A stretch of DNA of 59,279 nucleotides from Nanobdellota archaeon (lineage in GTDB: Archaea; Nanobdellota; Nanobdellia; Pacearchaeales; GW2011-AR1): positions 1 to 59,279 of the forward strand of contig JAHITZ010000023.1 of the NCBI GenBank assembly GCA_018817405.1, in the 5' to 3' direction. Position numbers and translations under genes: made by a program. This document shows positions 30,088-40,046 of the stretch, in pieces. How positions within the stretch are numbered: the stretch's first letter is position 1; every line of letters starts with the position of its first letter. The notes under the pieces were generated by a model. That model ran no database searches, was not told where the DNA came from, and worked only from the letters and a program-made list of their open reading frames with translations.

Positions 30088-30834
30088 ATGAAGTTCAAAT
30101 TAGAAGATTATGGGCCTATTGATTACAGAACTTGGATTCTCGGAGATAAAGCTAGAGAAGGGGCAAATATAAAGAAAAGTAATATATTAACTTCAGAAGA
30201 ATTAAAAATATGGGATGAATCAATTAAATATCAAGACCAAAGAAATGACCCGGGCCAAGGAGAGATAGTAACTTATTTTGTGATAAAACTTCTTAATTAT
30301 CTTAAAGGCAAAAGAGAAGTTGCAGTACCTGCAGCAATCCTTCATGATACTGGTTTTTATGGAGAAGACCCAACAGCATGGAAAAAATTAGTAAATTCTG
30401 GAGCAAACACCGATACTGAAGAGCATCGCAGACCTCATCAGAACAGGGGATGTTTAATCGCTGGTAGAGTTTTAGAAAATGCCAATTATCCAGAAGAATA
30501 TCACAATGAAATTGCAGATATCATAGGTGACCATGATACGAGGAAACTGCCTACGACAGATAGCGGAAAGATTGTTAGGGCAGCTGATTTACTATGGAGA
30601 GTTACATATCCTTGTGTTCAAATCTATTTACCAGAACTGTCTGTTAAACACGCGTTAACAAAATTAGAAAAAACAAGTTTAAATTTAAAATCCCCCCATA
30701 CTCTTGGAGAAACCGAAAAACAAATAGCACGAATTGAATTAGCAAACACATTGCTCTTTAAATTCGGAAAAGCAGCACATCAAGTCCTCCAAGAAAACTA
30801 TTTAAAAGAATTAAACAAAGTACTATTGTTTTAG
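30088..30834 (+). CDS. HD-domain phosphohydrolase
   Basis: AAILHDTGFYGEDP...HRRPHQNRGCLIAGRVL...IIGDHDTRKLP. Confidence 0.75.
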   Translation: MKFKLEDYGPIDYRTWILGDKAREGANIKKSNILTSEELKIWDESIKYQDQRNDPGQGEIVTYFVIKLLNYLKGKREVAVPAAILHDTGFYGEDPTAWKKLVNSGANTDTEEHRRPHQNRGCLIAGRVLENANYPEEYHNEIADIIGDHDTRKLPTTDSGKIVRAADLLWRVTYPCVQIYLPELSVKHALTKLEKTSLNLKSPHTLGETEKQIARIELANTLLFKFGKAAHQVLQENYLKELNKVLLF

Positions 30835-30855
30835 GGATTATGAGAATTAAAGAAG

Positions 30856-31275
30856 ATGGTAATCAAAGCTACAAAGATTATATTAGTGAATCAAAGAAAT
30901 AAAGAAGTATTACTCTATCTGAGAGATAATAAACCGTCTATACCCCATCCAGGATATTGGGATTTGTTTGGAGGGTCTATAGAAGAAGGAGAATCACCTC
31001 TAGAATCAATTAAAAGAGAAGTAAAAGAAGAAATAGGCATAAAGATAAAAGACCCGATTTTTTTAGGAGATTTATTTTACAAAAAAGATTCTTTATGCAA
31101 CTATAACACCAAGATTTCAGTATTTACCGATAAGGTTGTTATTCCCTTAGACAAAATCAAATTAACAGAAGGTCAAAAACTGGAATACTTTAAACTGGAA
31201 GAATTATCTAAAATTAAATTTCCTCCTTTCTATAAGGATTTTATAATTAAAAATAGAGAGATTCTTGGAGTTTAA
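30856..31275 (+). CDS. NUDIX hydrolase
   Basis: GYWDLFGGSIEEGESPLESIKREVKEEIGIKI (NUDIX box). Confidence 0.9.
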   Translation: MVIKATKIILVNQRNKEVLLYLRDNKPSIPHPGYWDLFGGSIEEGESPLESIKREVKEEIGIKIKDPIFLGDLFYKKDSLCNYNTKISVFTDKVVIPLDKIKLTEGQKLEYFKLEELSKIKFPPFYKDFIIKNREILGV

Positions 31276-31340
31276 TCCCATCACAACAATTATTTTAAAC
31301 TAATCTTAACAGCGTTTATACGAAAAAGAAGGCAATAAAA

Positions 31341-32234
31341 ATGAGGTCAATAAAAATTCCTGAGGAATACAATTATATCTGCGCATTCTTAAGTATGAGA
31401 TGTAATCTAAAATGTAGTTTTTGTTTAAATGATATTGACGGAGAATTTAGTAGAAACAAATTTATAGAACTTCCCGGAGAAAAATGGATTGAAGGATTAA
31501 ACAGAATAGAGTCTCGCCCAGACGTACCAGTAACATTTAGTGGAGGAGAACCTTTTTTGCATCCAGATTTTATTGAAATAATAAATAAATTAAAGCCGGA
31601 ATTAAATATAGACATCTTAACAAATCTTCAATGGGGTAAAGGAGGTATTGAAAGATTTGTCGGTGAAGTTGATCCAGCAAGAATAAAAAGAGATGCCCCA
31701 TATGCTCCAATCAGGGTTTCTTATCATCCAGAGCAAATGGGAACAGGAGAACAACTTGTTGCAGACGTAAGGAAATTACAAGATGCAGGGTTTTCAATTG
31801 GGGTATGGTCTGTTCTATACCCAAGTCCAGAGCAACTATCCGCGATTAATCAAATGCAATTTAGATGTAAGGATGCTGGGGTGGATTTTAGATTAAAAGA
31901 GTTTACAGGAGAATATCACGGAGATTTTTATGGAGATTATTCAAAATACTCTAGAGCAGCATTTAGTCAAGATGCAGAAACCCGTATGTGCCGAACATCT
32001 GAACTACTTATGGGGTCAGACGGAAGAGTATACAAGTGCCATAGAGACCTTTTTAGCGAGGAATATCCCACCGGACAGATAACTAGTCCAGATTTTCAGG
32101 CCAGTTATGAATTTAGAAGATGTGATTTGTTTGGACAATGTCATCCTTGTGACGTTAAAGTTAAAACAAGCCACAAACAAGAACTAGGATATACAAGCGT
32201 TGAGATAAAAAACCCTGAGTTTCTTATAACTTAA
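31341..32234 (+). CDS. Radical SAM protein
   Basis: FLSMRCNLKCSFCLNDIDGE (CxxxCxxC), VTFSGGEPFLHPDFIEI; C-terminal Cys residues CRTSELLMGSDGRVYKCHRD, CDLFGQCHPC. Confidence 0.85.
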   Translation: MRSIKIPEEYNYICAFLSMRCNLKCSFCLNDIDGEFSRNKFIELPGEKWIEGLNRIESRPDVPVTFSGGEPFLHPDFIEIINKLKPELNIDILTNLQWGKGGIERFVGEVDPARIKRDAPYAPIRVSYHPEQMGTGEQLVADVRKLQDAGFSIGVWSVLYPSPEQLSAINQMQFRCKDAGVDFRLKEFTGEYHGDFYGDYSKYSRAAFSQDAETRMCRTSELLMGSDGRVYKCHRDLFSEEYPTGQITSPDFQASYEFRRCDLFGQCHPCDVKVKTSHKQELGYTSVEIKNPEFLIT

Positions 32235-32985
32235 TGGAGACTCTTCCAGTGCCATCTATCCTATTCAATAACAAACGCACATTGTTTTCTTTTATATATC
32301 TTTCAACAGCTTTTTTTGCACCAACAGAACAACCATAGTCATCTATTAGAATCACACCACCCCCCATGACAAGTGGATACAAATGTTTTAATTCATGATA
32401 GGTAGATTCGTAAAAGTCTGTGTCTAATCTTAACAAGGCAATTTTAGAGGGAGTTGTTTTTGGAATGGTATCAATTACATTCCCTTTAACAAAAATAAGA
32501 TTCTCTGCAGGGTATTTTATAGAATACATATTACGCTTGACGTCTTCCAAATTATAGACATAAGGGTTTTCTTTTTCCTCTTTGGTATATCTCTCCCAAA
32601 CATTTACTGCTTTTTCACCATCTTCACCACAAGGTTTGGGTTGACCTTCGTAAGTATCATATAGGTAAATCTTTCTATTAGTTTCTTTTAGTTTTATCAA
32701 GGTTAAAGCGATTAGTTTACAAGACTCTCCCCCAGCAACACCACATTCAACAAAATCCCCTTTAATCTTGTTTTTAATAATATATTTTAAAGAGTTGTAA
32801 AGAGAATACATCCTCTCAACTGTTGTTGTATTAACGCAATTGTCATATATCTTCATAAAATCTTTATCAGACTCCAAATCTTTTGGAAAAAACCTGCTCA
32901 CTCTATAACCTCTTTTATTTAGCCATAATTGCAGATACATCTTCCACACACCCTTCCTTTTCAGTTTATGTCCTCTTATTCTCAT
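32224..32985 (-). CDS. TylF/MycF-like macrocin O-methyltransferase family protein
   Basis: GDFVECGVAGGESCKLIALTL; YLYDTYEGQPKP; LLRLDTDFYESTYHELKHLYPLVMGGGVILIDDYG. Confidence 0.85.
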   Translation of the reverse strand: MRIRGHKLKRKGVWKMYLQLWLNKRGYRVSRFFPKDLESDKDFMKIYDNCVNTTTVERMYSLYNSLKYIIKNKIKGDFVECGVAGGESCKLIALTLIKLKETNRKIYLYDTYEGQPKPCGEDGEKAVNVWERYTKEEKENPYVYNLEDVKRNMYSIKYPAENLIFVKGNVIDTIPKTTPSKIALLRLDTDFYESTYHELKHLYPLVMGGGVILIDDYGCSVGAKKAVERYIKENNVRLLLNRIDGTGRVSIKL

Positions 32986-33019
32986 TTTATGTTTTTCCCT
33001 TTCTACTGTTTACAATAAT

Positions 33020-33334
33020 TTAATCTTGAAAATTTGTTGTGAAACTAGATTTAAATATAGCGGAATTTAATGAAACTAGCCCATGTTTCAGATTTTTTGC
33101 CACAACCAATTCCGCAAATGCACCCATTGTTTCTGGTTTGTCTGTATCATGACAGGAAAGAACTTCGCGCCTTAGTTTCGGATAATAACCCCTCATGTCT
33201 TGTTTAACAAATTTGTACCTCTGGTTGCCGCAGATATAAACAAAATCCAAATTATTTGGAAGAGTACATGAGGCGTCTGCTGATTTCTTTTTAATCCACA
33301 TAATTTTTTTAAGTATTTCTTTTATTTTTTTCAT
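33020..33334 (-). pseudogene. Truncated methyltransferase (Methyltransf_24-like) remnant
   Basis: SADASCTLPNNLDFVYICGNQRYKFVKQDMRGYYPKLRREVLSCHDTDKPETMG resembles ...LDFVYIDGNHxYExVKxDIxxYYPKLKxGGxLxGHDY; SAM-binding N-terminus missing, key residues changed. Confidence 0.5.
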
Positions 33335-33533
33335 GTGTTAAATAATCTCCAAATTTTAAAAGAGAAAAAGAGAGTAAAAAACTAACCACCATCAAACCAA
33401 TAGAGAAAAGAGGGTTTTCTATAGATGTCCGAATGCCCTTTCGATAAAGAAACCCCATTATCAAAGACGAAATGAAAATAGACATTATTGTTACAACCCC
33501 CAAAGTTAAAAAAATATTATTCCTTTTCCACAT
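33309..33533 (-). CDS. Small membrane protein, two predicted TM helices
   Basis: 74-aa ORF with two hydrophobic segments; no recognised family. Confidence 0.4.
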   Translation of the reverse strand: MWKRNNIFLTLGVVTIMSIFISSLIMGFLYRKGIRTSIENPLFSIGLMVVSFLLSFSLLKFGDYLTHEKNKRNT

Positions 33534-33621
33534 TTTTAGACTTCACAATCGTTTATTTTCCTCTCTATCTGTCTGATGGCCACATGCTATAAAAAGATTA
33601 CGGTTCCAATTTAATTTATGT

Positions 33622-35280
33622 TTATTTTATATTCCTAACACTCATTGTACTTCTTATTTTTCTAATGGCTTTTTCACTACGAGATTTCAAATAGGGAAAA
33701 CTTCCAGATAATTTCATTAAAGAGCTTACAACAACAAAACGCATACCACATTCCCTGCAATAAATCACTCTCCTATAAAGCAATCTCTTTTGAAGATTGT
33801 AATTTCCATACTCAATATTTTTTTTACAAAAAGGACAGTTCACTTTAACTTTATACCTCTTTCCTCCTTTATCCTTTTTCACAGATAGGGGGGTTATATG
33901 TCTAAAATAATTATCTACTAAACGTGGAACCTCTTTAACAAGTTCGCCAAATTCTTTTTCTTTCATTTTATCCGTCATGTTCAAAGCCTTTTTTCCTTCC
34001 AACGCACCCAATATAAATTTTAATTTATCTTTGATAAGCCCCTTTTTTAAACAATGGAGATATACCGCACTTCCAGGATAAGGTTGAATAAATCCCAATC
34101 CTACTTGACCATGACAATTTTTCCTCCAATAATCTAATGTTTTTTTTGCAGTTTCTTTTGTTTCAGCAACATCGCCGAAAATAAAGTTGCCTTGAATACC
34201 TATTTTTTCATTTAATGTGGATCTGATGGCAAAGTCAATCTGCTCTGGTTTTATTGGTTTCCTCATGCTCTTCAAAACCTTCGGGTCCATACTTTCAAAT
34301 CCATAGCTAATAACACTACATCCAGAATCCTTCATGGTTTTTAACAAATCCTTATCAATACCAACTACAGATAATTGACAGTACCATTTTATCTTTTGAG
34401 GAAGTTCTTTATTTATCTCTTTTATTTTCTCACAAAATTCATATATTCTCTCTTTTTTAAAAGAAAACATATCATCATATAGTGCCACTATATTTATTTT
34501 GTACTTCTTTATTGCCATTTTAATTTCATTTATTACATCCTCTATGGATCTCTCTCTATACTTGTATCCTATGCTGTGATAACAAAAAGTACATTGGAAC
34601 GGGCAAGACCTACTGGACATTATGGGATAAGGTACAGGGTAATCATACGACTGATTATAGTGCTGTTGATTACAATATAAATGCTTTAAGTATTCTTTAA
34701 ACTCAAATCCTTCAAAATCTGGATAAGGGATAGATTCTATGTCCTTAATCGGTTCTCTTTTTTCAGTAACCTTTGTTTTCCCTTTTTCATCCTTGTAGAT
34801 TATTCCTTTTACTTTGCTGAAATCACCTTTTTTCTTGATGCAATCTAATAATTCAACAATCGTTATTTCTCCTTCTCCTAAAACTCCAAAATCCAGACCT
34901 AACGAATTAAAAATCAATTCAGGCTCGCTTGTAATTAACGCCCCTCCAACAATAAATTTGGGATGGGACGAATGTTCTTTTACACATTTTCTAATTTCTT
35001 CAGTTACAACATAATTTGGCCCCCCCACGAGTTGTGTACAGACGACGTCATATTTTTCCTTGTCCAATTCTTTTCCTAATATTTCAGAAATAGTTCCTTC
35101 CCGATGATTTAAATTTAAACAATCAGAATTATACCCGGCCTTTTTTATTGCAGAAGAAATATATGTCAATCCTAAAGGGATCATATAATTATAATTAACT
35201 TTCGTCGTGAGTATTAATTTTGGCATCACGATTAATACTTTAAAATCTTTTCTTGATGGGACTTGTTTATTTTTAACCAT
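33622..35280 (-). CDS. B12-binding-domain radical SAM protein with C-terminal zinc ribbon
   Basis: PLGLTYISSAIKKAGYNSDCLNLN, GGALITSEPELIFNSLGLDFGVLGEGE, SSRSCPFQCTFCYHSIGYKYRERS; C-term CPFCKKN...YCRECGMRF. Confidence 0.9.
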   Translation of the reverse strand: MVKNKQVPSRKDFKVLIVMPKLILTTKVNYNYMIPLGLTYISSAIKKAGYNSDCLNLNHREGTISEILGKELDKEKYDVVCTQLVGGPNYVVTEEIRKCVKEHSSHPKFIVGGALITSEPELIFNSLGLDFGVLGEGEITIVELLDCIKKKGDFSKVKGIIYKDEKGKTKVTEKREPIKDIESIPYPDFEGFEFKEYLKHLYCNQQHYNQSYDYPVPYPIMSSRSCPFQCTFCYHSIGYKYRERSIEDVINEIKMAIKKYKINIVALYDDMFSFKKERIYEFCEKIKEINKELPQKIKWYCQLSVVGIDKDLLKTMKDSGCSVISYGFESMDPKVLKSMRKPIKPEQIDFAIRSTLNEKIGIQGNFIFGDVAETKETAKKTLDYWRKNCHGQVGLGFIQPYPGSAVYLHCLKKGLIKDKLKFILGALEGKKALNMTDKMKEKEFGELVKEVPRLVDNYFRHITPLSVKKDKGGKRYKVKVNCPFCKKNIEYGNYNLQKRLLYRRVIYCRECGMRFVVVSSLMKLSGSFPYLKSRSEKAIRKIRSTMSVRNIK

Positions 35281-35325
35281 GTGGTTAGTTCATAAAAAGT
35301 ATATAAAAATATATCTGTCATCGAG

Positions 35326-36879
35326 TTAACAATGTGAACTCTTAATTTTCATCCTCTTTAAGATGTTTTTCTGTATGGTTCTCAAAATCATTTTATCTTT
35401 TTTATCTAAACATCCGGTAAACAGAATCAATAACACATATGCTCCAACAAAAACAAGCCCTGAAATAATAACAGAAACAAAACTCAAAGTAAAAAATGAC
35501 CGAGCAATCTCCAAGCCCGCAACTAGTAGCATTGACGCTAAAATTACTCTAAACATTCTCCTCTTCAATGGTACAGCTTCAGTTAAATGACCAGCCTTGA
35601 ATATAAATATCCCTGCAAGTAGAAGATTCATAGTCATCGTAGATAAAGCAGCTCCGATTATGCCAATTCTTGGTATCAAGATTATATTCAATAAAATATC
35701 TATGATGGCTGTAATAATCACAGTTTTCAAAATTATTTTTGACTTCCCAGATGCTAAAATAAGCAACCTAGATGGTTGTGCCTGTGCAAAAACAAATGAG
35801 CCAACAGCAAGTATCCTCAAGGCGTTTTTAGCCACCACAAAATCATTACCAAACATGGCTGAAATGATTTGTTCAGGAAAGAACAAGACCAATATCAATA
35901 AAGGAAAATTAATCATAAAAATCCATTTCGCAATCTGCTGACTTATTTGCTTCGCTTCCCCAAAATTCTTTTCGCCTCTCATCCGATTTATCAAGGGAAA
36001 GAATAATTTAGAAAATATCTCTGGGGCTAAACTAAAGAATAAAACAAGGGGCACTGCCACATTATAAACTCCAACATTCTCGACACCCAAAAAGTAACCT
36101 ATTGTTAAAGAATCCGCCCAATAAAAGACCTGCCAGATTATCCCTACAAGAACCAAGGGCCAAGAGTAGGAATAGAAATTTCTGAATACTTCTTTGTACT
36201 CTTTTTTCCTAATCTTCTTTTTGAAATAAACTGAAACATATCTTCTAAAAATAAAGAATGAACTAGCAAATAAAAACACATATCCTATATAGTAAGAGTA
36301 TACAACCGCTTCTTGGCCAATGCCCCATAAGATGAGAACAACCAAGATTGTAGTTTTTATAGCGTTCAGCACAACATTATTTAAAAAAGAAGATACGCCG
36401 ATTTTTTCCAAAGCAGTTAATGTTGTCATAAAAAAATTTGAAAGCACCCACAACGGAACCAGCATACTAAAAATCCTCAAAAACATTCCAAGTTCTTCAC
36501 TTTCAAATATTTTTACAGCGAGGTAATCAGAAAAAATGAATAAAATAACCGAAGCAGAGAGGCTTGTAATAATAAGTATCTTAGAAGACACCTGCAGAAT
36601 ATATTTTATCTTTTTTTGTTCCCCTTCTCCACGATACCCTGGCACAAACCTCATTACTCCTTGAGGGATTCCGAGAGATGCAAGAGTCACAACAATTCCG
36701 ACAACGACCAAGGTCAGAGTGATTATCCCGTATGTCTCCGCCCCGTAATACCTTGCGATAAGTATTCTATAAACAAATGTCAATATCTTGGACAGGATTA
36801 TAAATGCAAAAACCACAAACGAACTTTTCACAATAAGTTTAAGCGAATTATCCACCCGTTCACTCTTTATTTTTTTCAT
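35326..36879 (-). CDS. Wzx-like polysaccharide flippase (MATE/MVF superfamily)
   Basis: ~14 TM segments; LIARYYGAETYGIITLTLVVVGIVVTLASLGIPQGVMRFVPGYRGEGE. Confidence 0.85.
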   Translation of the reverse strand: MKKIKSERVDNSLKLIVKSSFVVFAFIILSKILTFVYRILIARYYGAETYGIITLTLVVVGIVVTLASLGIPQGVMRFVPGYRGEGEQKKIKYILQVSSKILIITSLSASVILFIFSDYLAVKIFESEELGMFLRIFSMLVPLWVLSNFFMTTLTALEKIGVSSFLNNVVLNAIKTTILVVLILWGIGQEAVVYSYYIGYVFLFASSFFIFRRYVSVYFKKKIRKKEYKEVFRNFYSYSWPLVLVGIIWQVFYWADSLTIGYFLGVENVGVYNVAVPLVLFFSLAPEIFSKLFFPLINRMRGEKNFGEAKQISQQIAKWIFMINFPLLILVLFFPEQIISAMFGNDFVVAKNALRILAVGSFVFAQAQPSRLLILASGKSKIILKTVIITAIIDILLNIILIPRIGIIGAALSTMTMNLLLAGIFIFKAGHLTEAVPLKRRMFRVILASMLLVAGLEIARSFFTLSFVSVIISGLVFVGAYVLLILFTGCLDKKDKMILRTIQKNILKRMKIKSSHC

Positions 36880-36966
36880 TTATCAACAAGATTTTACTCC
36901 TTTTTATTATTTCGCAATTCCCCAAATATCCAAATTCTTATAAACCAAACTCTTTTCCTCTTTTCC

Positions 36967-38121
36967 ATGAAAATAGCACATGTAAACATGTTTTACCATC
37001 CCACTTTTGGAGGGGTTGAACAGGTGATGTATGAGTTAGCACAAAGGCAAGTAAGAGATGGTCACGAGGTCCATGTTTTTTGCTGCGACTCTGATAAAAA
37101 AAAAAGAATAAAGATAAAGGATGAAGTAGTAGACAGAGTTCACATCCACAGATTGCCATATTGGATTAGACTGTCTTTGAACACATTCGTCTGGCCCTCG
37201 TTACTTTGGAAATTCAAGGGAAAATTTGACATTGTTCACACACATGTTTCTGGACACGATTACGTCTTGTTTATCGGATTGCTTGGAAAATTAAAAGGTT
37301 TTAAACACATCCACACAACTCACTGCCCATGGACAGACAATTCCTTTAGGCCTTCAACTGTAAAACCCTTTCTGTTTCTAAACCATTTAATTTTTAACAA
37401 AATTTCTTTTAAATGGGTTGATAAAGTGATTCCAATAACCCCTTGGGAGTTAGACATACTAAAAAAGTATATCAAAAATGTAGAAAAAATAAGAGTCATT
37501 CCAAACGGGACTGATAAAATTTTATACAAAAAAGTTAAAAACAATCAGTTTAGAAAAAAAAACAATATAACTGAAAAATATCTTGTTCTTTTTTTTGGAA
37601 GACTAAACCCTACAAAAGGTCCTGATAAATTGGCTCGGGCAGCAATTAATCTCACAAAAAAAAGAAAAGACATTGCCTTTATCTGGGTCGGCCCTGATGA
37701 AGGAAAGGCAAAAGAAGTAGAAAGATTAATCAAGCCTTATAAAAATATGAAATACCTCGGCCCAATTCGAGGAAAAGAAAAAATCGCAGAAATGTATCAA
37801 GCAGCAGACCTATACGTTTTGCCAAGCTACAGGGAAGGCTTGCCATTGACGTTATTTGAAGCAATGGCCTCGGGTTTGCCAATTATTGCAAGTCCTGTCA
37901 ACGGAATTCCTTATGAAATGACCTCGCCAGAAAATGGATTTTTTACAAAGTACGGAGACATTAAAGCAATAGAAGAAAAAATTCTTAAAATTTTAGATGA
38001 TAAAAAATTAGCAAAACAAATATCAAAAAATAATTTCAAGAAAGCAGAAGGATATGACTGGGATTCTATACACAAAAGATACATGAAGGAATACAAAGCA
38101 CTATTAAGTAATCGTTCTTAA
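36967..38121 (+). CDS. GT4-family glycosyltransferase
   Basis: MKIAHVNMFYHPTFGGVEQVMYELAQRQVRDGHEVHVF; LFFGRLNPTKGPDKLARAA; LPSYREGLPLTLFEAMASGLPIIASPVNG. ORF start 36616 trimmed. Confidence 0.9.
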   Translation: MKIAHVNMFYHPTFGGVEQVMYELAQRQVRDGHEVHVFCCDSDKKKRIKIKDEVVDRVHIHRLPYWIRLSLNTFVWPSLLWKFKGKFDIVHTHVSGHDYVLFIGLLGKLKGFKHIHTTHCPWTDNSFRPSTVKPFLFLNHLIFNKISFKWVDKVIPITPWELDILKKYIKNVEKIRVIPNGTDKILYKKVKNNQFRKKNNITEKYLVLFFGRLNPTKGPDKLARAAINLTKKRKDIAFIWVGPDEGKAKEVERLIKPYKNMKYLGPIRGKEKIAEMYQAADLYVLPSYREGLPLTLFEAMASGLPIIASPVNGIPYEMTSPENGFFTKYGDIKAIEEKILKILDDKKLAKQISKNNFKKAEGYDWDSIHKRYMKEYKALLSNRS

Positions 38122-38125
38122 TGTC

Positions 38126-38163
38126 AAGAACCTAGCACACCCGCCGCCTTACTAGGGGTTCTT
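38126..38163. other. Intergenic stem-loop downstream of GT4 gene
   Basis: AAGAACC-TAG ... CTA-gg-GGTTCTT directly after the 38121 stop. Confidence 0.5.
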
Positions 38164-38232
38164 AACAACTCCTCCTTTTTAATTAAACCCGATTATATAA
38201 AGATTTAAAAAATAATCCCTCCCAGAAGACCT

Positions 38233-39765
38233 ATGAAAATAACTCTAATATCCACAGCAACATATCCCTCAGACCAGGGTATAAGGACAATCTCAAGTGT
38301 CTTAAAAGAAGCAGGGCACGACGTCAAAATGGTTTTCATGGCACTAAGCGAAGATTACTCTAAAAATTACAAAAAATCAGAACTATTGCAATTGATAAAT
38401 CTCTGCAAATCAAGTCAGCTAATCGGAATCAGTTCATACGCATCAACAGCACATCGCGCAGCAAGAATAATTTCTTTCTTGAAAAAATTAAATCTCCCTT
38501 TAGTTTATGGAGGAGTCCATGCCACAATCTGCCCTGATAAATGTATAAAACACTCAGACATTGTCTGCGTCGGAGAAGGAGAAAGAGCAATTTTAGATTT
38601 AGTTAATGCGCTGGAAAAAAACAAAGATTACTCAAAAATAAAAAACCTCTGGGTAAAAACCAGCAGAGGAGTAATAAAAAACCCAGTCAGAAACATAATT
38701 GAGGAGATAGACACACTGCCTTTGCCAGACTATGGAATAGAGACCCATTATCTCCTAGAAAAAGGCAAAATAAGAAAATTTCAAGAATATGACTTAGCCG
38801 GACAAATTTTTTTCCTAACAGGAAGAGGTTGCCCATACGGATGTGATTACTGTAGTAATTCTCTGTTCAACGAAATTTACAAGGGAAAATGCAAAAAAAT
38901 ATTAAGATGGCACTCTCCAGATTACATAATCAACGGAATTCTTTTCCTCAAGAAAAAATTTCCAAGTTTAAGTTATTTTGATGTAAGAGATGACACTTTC
39001 TCTCTCCGTCCGTTGTCTCAAATAAAAGAGTTTTGTGCTCTTTACAAAGAAAAAGTAAAACTGCGTTTCAAATGTCTCGGAGACCCAAAGACAATTTCCG
39101 ATGAGAAAATAAAACTTTTAGTAGATGCAGGTTGCACAGATATTATCATTGGAATCCAGGGAGGCGAAAGAACAAATAAAGAAATTTATCATAGGAATCA
39201 AACAGATGAACAAGTTCTAAACGCAGCAAGGATTCTTAACAAATATAAAAACAAACTAGCAGTTATGTATGATGTCATAACCTGCAATCCTTACGAACAA
39301 CCCGAAGACATAATCAACTTAATTCGCCTTCTTCAAAAAATTCCAAAACCTTACTTTCTGTCTGTAAACAACCTTGTTTTTTTCCCTGGAACAAAACTAG
39401 ACCAACGCGCACGCCAGGACAGAATAATAAAAAAAGAAAAAGATGCAGCCTACCAATTGAATTATTGGGACAGAAGTGCACACATTCTTTTGAAAAGAAA
39501 AAACCAATATCTCGTCTTAATTTTAAATTTAATGCGCGGAGTTGTAACAGAAAGCAGATTTGGTATTCTTCCAAATTCCCTACTAAACCATCTCCTGCAA
39601 AAAGACAGAGTAAAACAAAACCTAAGAAAAACCTTCACAACCCTCCTCGTTTTAAGAGTCGTAAGTCTCTATGACATAATCAGAGAAAGAATCCTCAAAA
39701 CAACTTACAGAAGCCTGCCATTGAGTTTTAGGGTTTGGTATGACAAGGTTAGGTACAGGGTTTGA
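38233..39765 (+). CDS. B12-binding-domain radical SAM protein
   Basis: VYGGVHATICPDKCIKHSDIVCVGEGERAILDLV; TGRGCPYGCDYCSNSLF; IIIGIQGGERTNKEIYHRNQT. Confidence 0.9.
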   Translation: MKITLISTATYPSDQGIRTISSVLKEAGHDVKMVFMALSEDYSKNYKKSELLQLINLCKSSQLIGISSYASTAHRAARIISFLKKLNLPLVYGGVHATICPDKCIKHSDIVCVGEGERAILDLVNALEKNKDYSKIKNLWVKTSRGVIKNPVRNIIEEIDTLPLPDYGIETHYLLEKGKIRKFQEYDLAGQIFFLTGRGCPYGCDYCSNSLFNEIYKGKCKKILRWHSPDYIINGILFLKKKFPSLSYFDVRDDTFSLRPLSQIKEFCALYKEKVKLRFKCLGDPKTISDEKIKLLVDAGCTDIIIGIQGGERTNKEIYHRNQTDEQVLNAARILNKYKNKLAVMYDVITCNPYEQPEDIINLIRLLQKIPKPYFLSVNNLVFFPGTKLDQRARQDRIIKKEKDAAYQLNYWDRSAHILLKRKNQYLVLILNLMRGVVTESRFGILPNSLLNHLLQKDRVKQNLRKTFTTLLVLRVVSLYDIIRERILKTTYRSLPLSFRVWYDKVRYRV

Positions 39766-39827
39766 TTCATGCATACCCCACCAGCAAATAGAAAAACTTA
39801 AATACTATACCAATCTATACAATCGCT

Positions 39828-40046
39828 ATGGATACAACAATACAAGTCAGTGATGGGCTAAGACAATTCCTACAGATGAGAAAATTGTCTGATAAAGAGA
39901 GTTATGAAAATGTAATCTGGGATCTTATAGAGGATAATATGGAAATTTCTGAAGAAACGAAAAAAGATATAGAAGAAGCTAGAAAAGACGTATCTGCTGG
40001 AAGAGTTAAAACATTCGCCCAGATAAAAAAAGAATTAGAGTTATAA
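39828..40046 (+). CDS. RelB/VapB-like antitoxin
   Basis: 72-aa ORF MDTTIQVSDGLRQFLQMRKLSDKESYENVIWDLIED...KKDIEEARKDVSAGRVKTFAQIKKELEL, 1-nt overlap with RelE-like ORF. Confidence 0.75.
   Translation: MDTTIQVSDGLRQFLQMRKLSDKESYENVIWDLIEDNMEISEETKKDIEEARKDVSAGRVKTFAQIKKELEL

Noticed and set aside
36616-36966. N-terminal extension of the GT4 ORF
   Set aside because: Antisense to the flippase gene and low-complexity; a GT4 N-terminus starts at 36967 behind a TATA-like box.
38126-38168. H/ACA guide RNA (ACA trinucleotide just 3' of the stem, also at 22213)
   Set aside because: Hairpin too short and no clear pseudouridylation pocket or K-turn; ACA is frequent in AT-rich DNA.
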